From Histoplasma ohiense (taxonomy: Eukaryota > Ascomycota > Eurotiomycetes > Onygenales > Ajellomycetaceae), in the NCBI GenBank assembly GCA_017607445.1, contig JAEVHH010000001.1:7192001-7256000 (forward strand): 64,000 nucleotides of DNA. The letters are read 5' to 3'. Of this stretch, positions 33,270-45,394 are shown one piece after another. The notes under the pieces are model-generated. The model was not told where the DNA came from and did no database searches. It saw only the letters and a list, made by a program, of their open reading frames with translations. A program made the position numbers and the translations under genes. Every line of letters begins with the position of its first letter. The first letter of the stretch is position 1.

Positions 33270-34790
33270 GAGTTTGAGCGGGTGAGGAATAGAATGAGTA
33301 AACAAAGGTTTCAGTGGAAATTTTGAGCAAAATAATGGCAGCGCCATGACGGGAAACGGGGGGTGCTGTTGAGGTGAGCGCGTAACTTCCATGAGCATAA
33401 CAAAAAGATTAGGTCACGAGAGAAGTTTATCATTCTGTTGTTTGGAAGCCACCAATGAATCCCCTGTGCTTCTGGAGATGCGAAGTTTGTATGGCAACCA
33501 AGGAGATTTTCGTGGTTTTAAAATGAACCACAAAATATATTGTGCACTCTAGATACCGGGGTTCCATCGAGTAATCGGGCGATGGGTAGCAATACCTCAA
33601 GGCACCAGTTGCTACCTAGTTATTTCTAAAAATTCCTCCGGAAAAACCCACCACAGCGCATGTGGAGGGACAAGCCTACGATTGGCCAGGGCCTTGTGAC
33701 AATTACATCGTGAGAGAAGCACGAAGTTTTTTTTTTCAACGCGCATAAAGATTCGAATACTGATAGGTGATAGATACCTGCATTTTATACCGTCCTACTC
33801 ATTTCACTTCAGCACAGAACCCAGCTGGTAACAAGTAAAGCAGATTGATCAGGGTTACCCATACATTGCCAACCCTGCTCTCAAGCAGCAAACACGATGC
33901 GGCGCTTAGCAAGTACGGTAGCAACTGCTTCAATATATATAGCCTATCCTCTCGCTTGTTAAGAGAAATATTTTATCATCCATGCCCATTACATATCACA
34001 GTTGTCTTTCGGATTCAAGGTTCAGAATCGTACCATTCCTCAAAATCACGCAAACATTATGCCGGTTGGTAAAACTTTCCTTCGCAAGCTTCCATGTGGC
34101 TTGAACCTTTACTACCTTGACGGGGCAGTCAATGGGTCCTGGTACCGTTTGCGCCCTGATATCAACCGCTTTTCATATGCTATTGGCGATAGGGTAGACG
34201 CTGAAGCGCTTCGGCAGGTGCAAAGCATCCGTGACAGAACTGGTAAAACGGCAGCAAATGCTGTAATTGCGTAGGTTGTCACCTTCCAGCTCCAGTCGAC
34301 TCGATTCTTATTCCACACAGGGAAAGCTTCCACTCTAGTCCGAACGATTCAGTCGAACACGCCAGCATCATTTACGAGGACGAGAATGGGAATCATCTGA
34401 GCAAATAACATGTTGCCAAGAACCTAGAAGAGCAGGCTCAGGTAAACTTCCTAAGCAAGCAGTCCTCGTGAAGTACTGTACAATGCTGATGTTCTATTAG
34501 AGTGATGACCGAAACAAAAAATAGCTTAGCATGCTCATTGTCTTACATGGACTTGTTGTAAAGTGACTGTTTTGGTTATTATGGCAGCCTATAGCGACAA
34601 ATGTGTTAAATGGGGTTTTTTGATGTTTTTCTGGTGTAATTACTTAATTTCACTTCGATGGAGGTGGAAGGTGGATTCTGCTAGGCCACTGGGGCAAAAG
34701 AGATCGATCACCACCAGCGCCATGCTGGTAGTAGAGGGGACGAACCAATCCAAACCCGATTCATTGCAAGTATTAGCGGGCGCAGCACTG
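33270..34790. other. Intergenic region, remnants only
   Basis: Contains a 90-codon plus-strand run (34002-34274) and an overlapping minus-strand run (34333-34112); upstream of the latter the frame reads LVLVNDAGVFD, faintly like a short-chain dehydrogenase NNAG motif, but nothing else of that family follows. No gene is supported. Confidence 0.35.
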
Positions 34791-34791
34791 C

Positions 34792-35408
34792 TTAAATAGG
34801 TGTAGTCACGTGTCGTTCTAGCGGTCCCGCATTGCCGTCCTCCGAGCCGCAGATAAGGTGGGGATAGGGATTTGGAATGGACAGAATCTGCTCAACATAA
34901 TTCCTAAAGTCGATACTGAACTGGTGCAGCTGGTCGGCGTTCATTGTCCTGAGGCATTTCACAGCAATGTCGCCCTCAATGCGAGTAGTCAACAGCCAAC
35001 CTTCCCTTATCCAACCTTCCTTTTTCGCTGGCAACTCTATGAGATCGAAAACCCGCGGCGCATTCACTGTTGTGTATTTTTTGCAACCATTTTAAGCGCA
35101 TATGCTTCATATTGGGCACGAAGGAGCCGGAAACGTTTGAGATACAGATTAAAGGATAACCGTTGGACATTGGGGACATGGTAGGTCCCCTTGCCACAGA
35201 GATGCTCGCCAATTGGGAGGAGAAGGCGATAAAAGAGAAGACGGATGGATTGTGGGATTAGATGGTAGAGTCGAAGTAGCATTGCGGGCAGCTGCGGCAA
35301 CACACTGAAATCAGCAAGGGTGATGTATTTTGAGTGTAAAGGAAGAATCTCGCTGGTTGAGGTTGGATGCTTTGAATTAGATAGACTGCGTGTTATGCTC
35401 CATTCCAA
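34792..35408 (-). pseudogene. APH-type phosphotransferase family gene, truncated and frameshifted
   Basis: Resembles the large fungal family of aminoglycoside-phosphotransferase-like proteins (small-molecule or protein kinase fold, substrates mostly unknown). The first block (35408-35064) has LLPIGEHLCGKGTYHVPNVQR and an N-lobe segment ending KMVAKNT. A frameshift at about 35066-35075 moves the sequence to a second frame (NAPRVFDLIELPAKKEGW, then REGWLLTTRIEGD). The second block stops at 34792, before any HGD catalytic loop or downstream metal-binding Asp, so the C-lobe is missing. Could be a fragment of a once complete gene; no C-lobe remnant was found downstream. Confidence 0.62.
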
Positions 35409-37640
35409 ATCATCGGTCCAATGAGACTATTGCTCAACTGAATCCTTCACAGTTTTATTTGTCTTTGGTAGTCCTTGGGTGATTTATAGATTGAAAGAGA
35501 GAAGTAGTTTGTCTGGTTGACAGTCAGTTGCAGCACTAAATTTGGACTAAAGAGTGTTACCATTTGCTCAGTTGAAACTTGATGGTGACCAATTCCAATT
35601 CATATTTATGTTTAAAAATGTAGTTCTTATTATTGGTGTATCCAACAAACCTGATGGTCAAGGGGACTGTTTTTGATGCTTCGCTCTGCCAATTCTGGCT
35701 CCCCTGAGTGAGGGTGAAAGAGAGTTATAGCACCAGTACCCAAATGCTTGACCACAGGCTGCTGTACACAGCCATGGGTATTGATCCACATGATTGTCAA
35801 GGGACAGCAGTTAGCGGGAGGCCAAAAATGGCAGGCCATTGCTTGCACTGCTTGCAGCCAACCATCTGCTATCTATAGATTCTTGAGACTGATTATATGA
35901 TTATTTCTTAACCAATGAATCTTAAGCTGTGCCGCATATTCATATCATTTATATAATGAAATCAAGTAAGTCAATTTGATATTGATTCATTGCTTATACT
36001 GCCGATAGTGATCAAACTGTTTGTTACAATCATAAACGAAGTTCAATATCACATAATAAGACTCAACTAGAACGTGAGGGAGAACTGATTGAAGGAGCTG
36101 TAGTTGACTTGTGTGATAAGATCGCACTATGGCCACTAGGTTATCCATAACGAAAAGCTAACTTAACCATTTGTTAAATGGTTGCGCTCATAGTGATATT
36201 TATAAAAGGATTAACGATGCTGAAAGAAGTGGGGAAGCAGACCGTTTGATGTCAGAGAGTCCCAACTGAGCGGTTGGAGTTTCAACGCCACCACATGCTA
36301 GTGCGATGGTTGTAGATCTCAATTTCTACATTGTAGGTTACGGAATGCATTAAATTCATTGCTCTCTCAACGACCGTTTTGGTCGCTTGTTGTTATCCGG
36401 TATGAATCACCGTATAACACCCCAACAAATTCGCGGGTAAGTTGAGGGGCTTGATGCCAAAAACTCAACACGCCTGTTAACTGGGTATCAAGACCAGTAT
36501 ACAGTAGCATCTACCGTCAAACTGGTTGAGATAATTATCCATTACTTAAATATGAGCGGAAAACTGGGGCTCGAGGAGAGGTATTAGGGCTGGTTCAATG
36601 TTGCACCCCTTTAATCGGGGGTGTATCCTTTTTATTCAGGGTATTCATCGACCCACGGATTCGTAGGTTGAATGCTCTCAAATTATCAGCAGCCCCGCGT
36701 ATCACGTTCTCCTGCAATGCTTTCAGATCAGAGATCATGAATGTCGAGTACGGGCAACATCGGCAACAAAACGGGTGTACCGTTGAAACATAGAGATTAC
36801 CGTCCGGAAGATTTGCCATCAGCGGTGCGAACTGATTGTCGATATTCTGCAGAGTTTCGGATCATTTTTGCGAGTGCGTCTCCGATGCAGGTTTCAAAAT
36901 TCGAGACGGCAATTGGTATTGCGAGGCGAACCACCTTTGTAGGCTTCCCAGGAGTCGGGCTTGGCTGGAGGCATGATGGGGTATACTGGAAAAAAAGATC
37001 ACATACGTCCCTGTATAGATTGATTAAATATGTACTAATGTTAGGGCCTTCCAGCTGGCAGAATAGGCTATTGCCTGAGTTTCCATCAACAAACGTTATT
37101 GCAGCTTGAGACGGTTAGACAGGGAAATAAGGGAAGTGTCAAACATATTCCCTTTACTGCAATTCCCTCATAGTGAATGATATAAGGAAATTATAGGACT
37201 CGCATCCGATCCGCATCCTTGAGCTGGGATTCACTTAGTCTATAAAATCTCTTTGGAAAACTGCGGGTTCATGGATTCACAAATCTCTGCCCACTTCAAG
37301 TTGTTGATCCACCAGAGCTTATGCATGTTGAATGATTCGGTTGGAGCTAGTTGGTCTTGTTACGGATGAGACATTCACATTATATCCCCATGCCAGAGCT
37401 CGCGCATTTTGGATATATTTTGGCAAGAAGTTAGAATGATTCAATCGGCAAATATCTCACATCTGACTGGGCAAAGTGCGGCAATCTTTATGCTTGATCA
37501 GGTCGCTTTGGCCATTCAGCCTTCCTTCTCTCAATGGTTAAGGAGCTGACAGTGCAGATCTTTAGGATACAACAAGGCCACGAAAAAGGCAGTGTTTTTT
37601 TCTCGCCGATGTCTTTGGGTCTGATGCAATTGCAGAGCTT
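35409..37640. other. Gene-poor region with unassigned open runs
   Basis: Includes a 122-codon plus-strand run (36741-37109) overlapping a 74-codon minus-strand run (36819-36595; contains CCRCCPYS and DLKALQENVIRGAADNLRAF). The minus-strand frame stays open upstream for some 25 codons, so a decayed gene is possible. I do not recognise either. The rest is AT-rich without signal. Confidence 0.35.
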
Positions 37641-37654
37641 AATCTCATTGCACA

Positions 37655-38334
37655 GCCAAGTTGCCGAAGCTCGGAAAAGATGTTTGGTCCTGCTCACTGG
37701 AAACTGTGCAAGCTATGGCAAAGTTAGGCCATTCATTCTGTCTGATTGGCCAACACTCTGAGTCCCCAAGAGAGGCATTGGGTCCCGAAGAACTCGATAT
37801 ATTAACTGCGCTAGGTCATCTTAAAGTAACACTAGGTTCATGACACAGATATGAGAGCAAAACTCTGCATGAGCGCGTTTTCAACACTAAGATGCACATT
37901 TTAGGCGAGATGAATCCAGATACGCTAATGGCAATGAGCAATTTGGTGATGGTCCTGTTAGATCCTAGGCAAGGAGAACATGCACGTCGGATGGTGCATA
38001 AAGTGCACGCATCGCGTGAGGAAAGGGTTGGTAACGAACATCCGTACACCTTGTAATGCACTCTGTTACCTTACAAAGGCCCAAGTGGAGCTAGGAAACC
38101 TCGAGGAAGCGGAGGATAGGCTCGTGGGCGGTATCGCCGCAGCCAAACAAATGGCTTGGTGATGAGCATCTCGATGAAGCTCTGAAGGGATGCACGGAGC
38201 TTGGACGGGTATACGCACGACAAGACCACGTATGCGAGGCTGAGGAACTCATTCTAGGCATATTCCAAAGAATCAAAGAAACTCGCGGTAACGACCACTA
38301 TGATTATACTTGCGGGGTGTGGAAGCTCTGTTAG
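37655..38334 (+). pseudogene. Decayed TPR-repeat gene (kinesin-light-chain-like TPRs)
   Basis: Helical pairs with TPR spacing occur in three frames. Frame one: SLETVQAMAKLGHSFCLIGQ, then LDILTALGHLKVTLGS, a TGA, then LHERVFNTKMHILGEMNPDT, LMAMSNLVMVL and VGNEHPYTL. A second frame continues TKAQVELGNLEEAEDRLV. A third has WLGDEHLDEALKGCTELG, ARQDHVCEAEELILG and a stop at 38334. The recurring GExHPDTL-like element and EAE pairs are typical of fungal NB-TPR and kinesin-light-chain TPR arrays. Two frameshifts and one stop show it is broken. No NB-ARC or effector domain was found upstream within the window. Confidence 0.6.
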
Positions 38335-38616
38335 CCTCTTGAGCTCACTGAGAGAAAAGCCGAATAGTAACTACATATCGATAGTATTCGAGGACACAGA
38401 AACACGCTAACACGCTTGGCCCAGCAAATCAAGCCACAGATAATTACTGAGGGGGCTTTTTGGCAGAACATGACAAGATCAATTGCAATTCTTTGCCCAC
38501 GATCTCTATAGTACTCGTATTAAGTTTCTTTCAAATGTTGTTGATTTCCTCAATTGTAAACTAACTTGTCTATTTTCGGATTAATGTAATGCTGCTTCGG
38601 TTTTTCAGGGGTGATA

Positions 38617-38948
38617 CAGTGCCTCGCAATAAGTTTGAAACTATTGTGACTTCTCATCAAAATCCACTAGTCCAAAAGTAGTTTAGTAGTTGCATTGTTT
38701 ATTGCAGAACTAGCTCTAATTAATTAAACTACATCTGGAAATCATAGACGGAAACTCAATAAAGAAAATGTGTAAGGAAGAAGATAGAAAAAATGAATGA
38801 GAGAATAGAGAATGGTGTAGATGAGTGGAAAAATAGGGGTAAATGGATGCATTTGAATATCATATGACAACTATAACTACAACTAGTTACTACAAATTAA
38901 ACTTCTTTTGGACTAGTGGATTTCGGTGAGAAGTCACACGAGGCACTG
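38617..38948. mobile_element. MITE with Fot1/pogo-type ends, TA target duplication
   Basis: A 332-bp element begins CAGTGCCTCG and ends CGAGGCACTG, flanked on both sides by TA (38615-38616, 38949-38950). The inverted ends are long: GTGACTTCTCA and AATCCACTAGTCCAAAAG at the left recur inverted at about 38893-38938, with a roughly 15-20 bp extra segment in the left arm. No coding capacity. CAGTG ends and TA duplication are typical of Tc1/mariner Fot1/pogo elements of fungi. Confidence 0.85.
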
Positions 38949-39010
38949 TAAATGTATATCTTAAAGCAGCAGCTCCTCTGGTCGATCAAGGGCTAGCGGT
39001 AATTTCCATA

Positions 39011-39055
39011 TCAAAGTGCCTCAAAGTGTGTCAAAGCGCCTCAAAGCGGCTTGCA
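39011..39055. repeat. Short tandem repeat TCAAAG(T/C)G(C/T)(C/G)
   Basis: About four imperfect 10-bp units (TCAAAGTGCC, TCAAAGTGTG, TCAAAGCGCC, TCAAAGCGGC) between the MITE and the next gene. Confidence 0.75.
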
Positions 39056-39315
39056 GTCTTCTATTTCGCCATTGCTACAGTTGCTGTTCTTGAGCCATTC
39101 ATTTTCAACATTGTTTGTTTTTTTCTTTTTGGGAGGAAATACCCGCAGTTGACCTTCCTAGTCACCCATATGACTTCACGTCAGTAACCACTAACCTTTA
39201 TATACCTACGTTCATTATTTACACATCTAGACATTCGACTTGAAGTAGCTATTCCACTACTCCGTACATGACCGGCGAATAGACCCCGATTTGTCTGAAC
39301 ACCTCAAAATACCAA

Positions 39316-40392
39316 ATGGCATATGAATTAAAATCCAAAGGCAATGAGCGTTTCAAGGATGGTGACTTCGCCGGGGCTGAGGACTTTTACTCCCAAGCGT
39401 ATGTTTACTTCCGTTTGTCCACCAGCATCTAGCGGGGCATTTAGATGCACTACATCTATTTACTCCTACTGGAGGTTATATATTAATTCTAAATCAACCG
39501 GTGCATCTTTTTGTAGCATCCAGAAAAACCCCAACGATCCTTCTTTCTTCAATAACCGCGCCCTTGTTCGAATCAAGCTCGAACAGTGGGAGGGCGCCGA
39601 ACACGATGCGCGCATCGCCATAGATCTCTTCGGCCCAAAGAACTCCACGGCTATCAAATCAAACTACTACCTCTCCCAAGCCCTTCTCGGACTCCAGCGA
39701 CCAGCTGAAGCACTCGACGTGGCCTTAGCAGCGTACAAAGCGAGCATAGAAACCAAGAACCCCAATGCGGAACCATTGTCGAGGGTCATACTGCGCGCCA
39801 AGCAAGCTATATGGGCGGCAAGCGAGACGACGCGATTGCGGAATCAAGATGAGACGCTGAGGAAATGGGAGGAGCTGCTTCAAGCGGATTATGAAAAGGA
39901 GCTAAGTGAATTGCGCGCAAGCTTAGCGGTGGGTGAGATTGGACAGATTGGATTTGAAGAGGATAAGAAGGATTTGTTGGACGAGATGCAGAGGAGGTTG
40001 GGTATTATGAGGAATATGTTTGCTGCTTCGAAGGGCGCAGATATGAAAGAACGGGTCTGTATATCCTCCTCCCCTCCCCCTCGCAGTTGCTTATATCCAA
40101 TTGCGGATTCCGCATGTCCATTTCAAACTCAGTACTTAGACCAATTTCACCATCCCAGGTCGTCCCTGATTATCTCATAGACAGCATCTCCTTTGAGATA
40201 ATGCATGATCCTGTCGTCACCCCATCGGGCCACTCTTTCGAACGCACCAGCCTCCTAAAACATATGCAACACTCCCCCTTCGACCCCATTACCCGTGTAC
40301 CCATGACTATCCACGATATTCGCCCAAACTATGCCCTAAAAGCAGCTTGTGATGATTTCTTAACCAAAAACGGCTGGGCCGTTGATTGGTGA
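39316..40392 (+). CDS. CHIP-like E3 ubiquitin ligase (TPR + U-box)
   Basis: Orthologues of animal CHIP/STUB1 bind Hsp70/Hsp90 tails through TPRs and ubiquitinate clients through a U-box in the cytosol. Three exons: 39316-39398, 39517-40054, 40159-40392, giving 284 aa (human CHIP is 303). Introns are GTATGT...TGTAG and GTCTGT...CCCAG; both keep frame. Residues 1-130 hold three TPR units (MAYELKSKGNERFKDGDF, PSFFNNRALVRIKLEQW, and a third around YYLSQALLGLQRPAEALD). A charged helical linker (about 150-205) is followed by the U-box at about 208-284: DYLIDSISFEIMHDPVVTPS, GHSFER, HSPFDPITRVP. A TATATA element lies at about 39198-39205. The first Met is chosen because the TPR consensus starts directly after it. 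Confidence 0.9.
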
Positions 40393-41634
40393 GCGTGACT
40401 CACGTTGAAATGCATTTTCCTCTTTTTCCTTTTGCTTTTCGTTTTTAATTGCATGATATCATATTCTTTAACATTTATATGATACATAGACCCGCTTCCT
40501 TTCTTATTCTCTTTTGCGGTAAAAGTCCAAGTATGGGGGATCCCTTCTTTCGGATTCATGCATCACCCTTGCTGATCGTCGATTTTTACCACGTCAAGCG
40601 TTTACTCTTTTATTCCTAAATTTAAACATCTTTTACTTTATTTTGTTTCCTTCCTATATGCTTCATGCTCTACGAATTTAGCCATCCTCCTGGTTTTTCC
40701 TATATTTATTTTTGGCAAAAGTCTGCTTGCTCTGTATCCTGCAAGCGTTTTTATGCATCGTTCGTTGTATAATGATCCACTTTGTTTTGATATTCCTATA
40801 GTGCGCGGCGTTTCAGCTACAACCTCCCAGACATCCTGTCCTTTTCTTTTCTGATTCTACTTCTCATGGATTATGAAATAAAGTTACCTAAATTCCTTGT
40901 GCCTGGTTGTAGTTACGACTTGAACATTCCCCTTTTTATTTGATTTTGACCCTCAAATTGACTGGGGGGAAAAATAATAATAAATAGATCTGATCCTGTC
41001 CAAAAACCAGACGATTCTTATAGCTTGAAGGGCGGTGTGGAACTGAAGTTCATGCACATGCTAGAAGTATAGAATACCTCACCTCATCATCAGGAAATCT
41101 CCACTCTCTGATGGCTGAATGAATGTGGCTGCTCTTCCACCCCGCTCCCAAGTGGCTCAGCCTGCAGTTATAGCTGCTTACTCAGCTCAGTTCCCCGCTC
41201 ATTGGGACCCCGCTAAAAAGTCTCCAACATGGTTGATGTTGAAGTTGCTTTTACTTGTCTTAATTTCAAGTTATTAAATATCTGGGAATTTCTTATTCTG
41301 ACCTTTATTTTCTTTTTCTCCAGGAACCAGCTAGCCGTGAGTGTCTGCTAAAATTGCTAGAATTCATTCCGCATCCTTGAGTTTTCCATGCACGTTTTGT
41401 CAGCAGCATTGTACTGTGCTTCATGGATTGTGGATGCATGCTGCACCACTAGATAAAGTACGGAAGCTAACACAACCTCTTAACACAGGAAATCATAACA
41501 TATTGCTTCTTTGCCTTTGCACTTCGAAACCAATCTTACAACCAACAGGAGAGCGGATTTCTCCTTTCCCCTTACCACGGCTTCCGAAAAAACTATTCCT
41601 CCCGCGCTGTAATACCACTTCGTCAGTAAAGATA
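40393..41634. other. Intergenic region / UTRs
   Basis: T- and C-rich sequence between the CHIP-like gene and the ACBP gene. Some open runs of up to 149 codons read into the ACBP first exon but have no independent support. Confidence 0.5.
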
Positions 41635-42250
41635 ATGCCTGTTCCAAAGACTCCCGAGTTCGAAGCCGCTGTCGTGGCGAGCCGGAAACTGGCTTCTAAG
41701 CCTAGTGATGATGAATTGTTGGAGGTTCGTTTTATCAATCCGCGAGGTTGCGAATTCTGGCTTTGTTTGATCGAGAGCAGTCTCTGCTGAGGGGATGAGG
41801 GATGAAAAGAGAAAGTAGAGAAAGAGGTGGAGTGCAAGATAATAAGCGCGTCGGTATTTTGGCTAACTTCAAGTGACATCGAATTTTTATATAGCTGTAT
41901 GCGCTGTTTAAACAAGGAACCCAGGATCCTCCTTTCGAGGAAGCTCCCAAGCCTGGAACTTTTGACTTTAAGGTATGGAAATCGATGGCTCTAGATTATC
42001 TTATCACATATATACACATTCCTTGCTCTGCCCAGGACCAAAAGGAGAGAATGCGCTAACGGATCATTCTACTTAACCGCCTTTTCACGTCCCTTAGGGT
42101 AAATACAAGCACAGCTCATGGAAAAAACTCGTTGATGAGGGCCTCTCCCCCGAAGATGCGCAAGAAAAATACGTTGAGCTCATCGAGAAACTCAAGGAGA
42201 AGTACGGATACGATGAGGGGAAGGAGCCGGAGCAAGTTGGAGGGAAATAG
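41635..42250 (+). CDS. ACB1: Acyl-CoA-binding protein
   Basis: Binds medium- and long-chain acyl-CoA esters in the cytosol and carries them between synthesis and use. Three exons: 41635-41724, 41895-41972, 42098-42250, total 106 aa, within the usual size of fungal ACBPs. Introns are GTTCGT...TATAG (170 bp) and GTATGG...CTTAG (125 bp). Family features: FEAAVVASRKLASKPSDDELL in helix 1, LYALFKQGTQ with the ligand-contacting Tyr and Lys, PGTFDFKGKYK, then SWKKL and the last helix EDAQEKYVELIEKLKEKYG. The Trp normally found in KAKWDAW is replaced (KYKHSSW keeps only the second Trp). Acidic tail of about 12 residues. Confidence 0.88.
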
Positions 42251-43425
42251 AAGAGTATAAACTAGAAATAGACTGGATGTTTGCTAGCATCTTGCGGGCG
42301 CTCCTGAGAAGAGCCAGACTGAACTACCTAGTAGATCATATAAGATGATATGAGGTAGGCTAGATGGGTTTCTAACATGCGGAATGTGTGCCGGCAGTCA
42401 TTTTCTACGTGAATTGAAGTTAAACAACTAAACTTCCTAGCCCCTGCCCTTGTTTTATTTATTAGTAAAGGCATTAGCCACAGTTCTCAATGATGGGATT
42501 TCAATATATATTCGTTAACAGTTCATTCCCCACCACCCGCGGCCTACAATCGATCACTCATGGGAATCCCAACATTCCCTAGGAGTAATGAAAATAACAT
42601 AGAATCTTGGAAGTGCGATCTGATGAATGGATTTTCTGGTATAAATATATACTGCGCTAAATTTGGCTAGTTGGTGTTAGTTATGATGGCACTCTGCCTT
42701 TTGGCCTAGCCGCGCCTTAACCAGTGGATTGTTCATATTGAGGATATTATTTGTCAACCAGCCTTATCCTTGGAGCTGCATGCTCTTCCTCTCCTCTCCC
42801 ATTGTGGAGTAGCAAGATGAGATATATTCTTCTTCCTTAACCACGCTGCTTCGGTAACCTCATGCCAAAGGGACGAGCCAAGAGCACGAGGGGAAATCTT
42901 TCTCCTGATCAAGGAGTATCAGGGTGAATTGTTGTAGATAAGGTTTAGGAAGTTTGAGAAAGGTCGTTACTATGCATCATGGGTTTGAGCCAGAGGACAG
43001 TTTTATATACCTGAGCAACTCTGTTGCAGGATGACTTCGGGGGATCATTCAACACCCAAACACACCCTAACCATAGGGCTCCATCACGATTGATATTCAT
43101 GAACATGCTACATACGCGAAGCAGAAAAAACATCAAATTTAATATGATCTCCAAGGATAGGCTGTCTACATGCGTGTCTCTAACCAATGGCTTTCCAGCG
43201 ATAGACGGTTAGCTGCGTCGCGAGACACAGGATGGTAATTAATGTTGCATCTCACAGGTCGTCCGTCCGACTGTAAATGTCGATATGCAGCGGGTGAGGG
43301 GCTCGAGGATTTGCCACATATTTGCATATATCTGGACATATCTCTTCAGCCCTGGATTTCTCCATGTCCATATCCACTCTTCGAGAAGCAGTGCATAGAA
43401 ACACACCATATGTCTCGATTAAACC
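42251..43425. other. Intergenic region / promoter of permease gene
   Basis: Open runs on both strands (for example 43187-42945, 43024-43212) overlap each other and have no domain. Nothing else seen. Confidence 0.5.
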
Positions 43426-45394
43426 ATGCCCACTGCCAAAACGCAACGGTCCCTCAAGGCGATGGGGGCCCAAGTCGCTTCCGTGCTACCTAAAAGTGAC
43501 ATTCCCGTCAAGCATGCAATGGGCGCTGATGAGCGTGCCCTAGTTTCTCTCGGATATAGACAAGAATTCAATCGCGAGTTTTCCCTCTGGACAACCTTCT
43601 GTGTTAGTTTTTCAGTTCTCGGGCTTTTACCATCATTTGCTAGTACGCTATGGTACGGTATGTTCGTCCTATTCCCGTTTCCTAGTTCACTGGCAGCTAC
43701 GTGACGACGATTAAATCCTAGATGTTTAAAACCTATGTCTTGGTAATCTAAACTGGGATTAACTGCAGGTATGGGTTATGCGGGTACAGCGGGAATGGTC
43801 TGGGGGTGGCCTATCGCAATGGCTTTTATTCAATGTGTTGCCATGAGTATGGCTGAACTCTGTTCTGCCATGCCCACGAGGTATTTCGACCACCAGGTTT
43901 TTTAAGGTTTCATTTGAATTTGATGTCGGATTAATCATTAGCTAACTTTAGACGATTACTCTAGTGGTGGCCTTTACTATGCGTCGGCAGTTCTAGCGCC
44001 GCCCAAGTACGGACCTTTCGCTGCTTGGTTTACAGGCTGGTCCAACTGGATAGCCCAGGTCACAGCAGCTCCATCTGTGAACTATGGGGTAGCAGCCATG
44101 ATTCTGGCTGCGGTCTCAATGAGCAAACCCGGCTACATTCCGACGGATTATCAAACATTCTTGCTCACGACCTCAATCATGATCCTTCATGCGATTCTTA
44201 GTAGTATGCCAACGAAATGGATTGCCAACTTAAATTCTCACGTCTCAATTCTCAACATCATCGCGCTTGCCACAGTCCTCATTGCTATTCCCGTGGGGAC
44301 GACTAACTCTCCCAAGTTTACGCCATCCTCAGTGGTCTGGGGGGCAATATACGAAGGTACCTCATTTCCAAAAGGTCTCTCGGTCCTAATGTCCTTCGTG
44401 AGCGTGATCTGGGCGATGTCAGGATACGATGCCCCATTCCACCTCAGCGAGGAATGCTCGAATGCCAACCTCGCATGTCCCCGCGCCATAGTGATCACTT
44501 CCGGTGTCGGAGGGCTTATGGGCTGGTTCCTTCAGCTTGTCGTCGCCTACACAGTGACAGATATCACAGCAGTGCTGAAATCAAACCTTGGCCAGCCGTG
44601 GGCATCATATTTGTTCCAAGTCATGTCGGATAAACTGGCCGTCTCTATCCTCGTCCTGACAATTATCTGCGGCTTCTCAATGGGCCAAGGATGCATGATC
44701 ACAGCGTCCCGCGTCACATATGCATATGCTCGTGATGACTGCTTCCCCTTGTCCAAAATCTGGAAGAGAGTAAACCCTTATACGCACACACCAGTCAATG
44801 CCGTTTGGTTTAACTGTGCCATTGGGATACTATCTTGCCTACTCATACTAGCGGGAAATATTGCGACTAGCGCTCTATTTTCTATTGGCGCCATCGCTTC
44901 ATTCACTACTTTCGCGATCCCCATCGCCATTCGAATTCTAGTTGTGGGGGACCGCTTTCGACCGGGGCCATGGAATCTGGGGAAATATAGCACTCCAATA
45001 GGTGCTGCGGGGGTCCTTTTTGTTGTGTTGATGGTTCCGATTCTGTGTCTTCCGACAACGACTGGTTCGGAACTCAGGTGAGAGTGTCTACCCCAGGAGC
45101 CCGCTGATTTAGTTTTCCTTTTTCCATGCGCTCTGACCCATCTCGCTCTCATGAACCAGCCCCAAGGACATGAACTGGACCTGTATCGCATACGGGGGCC
45201 CAATGCTTCTAGTAACCATCTGGTGGTTTGTTGATGCGCATAGGTGGTTCAAAGGCCCCAAAGTTAACATTGAACATATCCCGCAGAGTCACGAGGAGGA
45301 ACCATCCGATGCTGAAGGTATTATAGCTTACGAAGGGAGTAGAGAAAATAAGAACTCCTCCTCCGCTGAAACGAAGGATGTTGGTTGTTGTTGA
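43426..45394 (+). CDS. APC-family amino acid/GABA/choline-type permease
   Basis: Plasma-membrane or vacuolar transporter of the amino acid-polyamine-choline superfamily, fungal GABA (UGA4) / choline (HNM1) branch. Four exons: 43426-43657, 43769-43880, 43965-45077, 45160-45394, total 563 aa; all three introns keep frame. The N-tail is soluble; RQEFNREFSLWTTFCVSFSV leads into TM1. About twelve hydrophobic segments follow. Branch signatures: the GLYYASAVLAPPKYGPFAAW region, SVIWAMSGYDAPFHLSEECS, NANLACPRAI, and GQGCMITASRVTYAYARDD with FPLSKIWKRVNPYTHTPVNA. The C-tail is charged and ends in Cys-Cys. Substrate cannot be told from sequence alone. Confidence 0.9.

Noticed and set aside
34112..34400. 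Short-chain dehydrogenase remnant on the minus strand
   Set aside because: Only one motif-like string (VLVNDAG) with a stop right after; the downstream residues do not follow the family.
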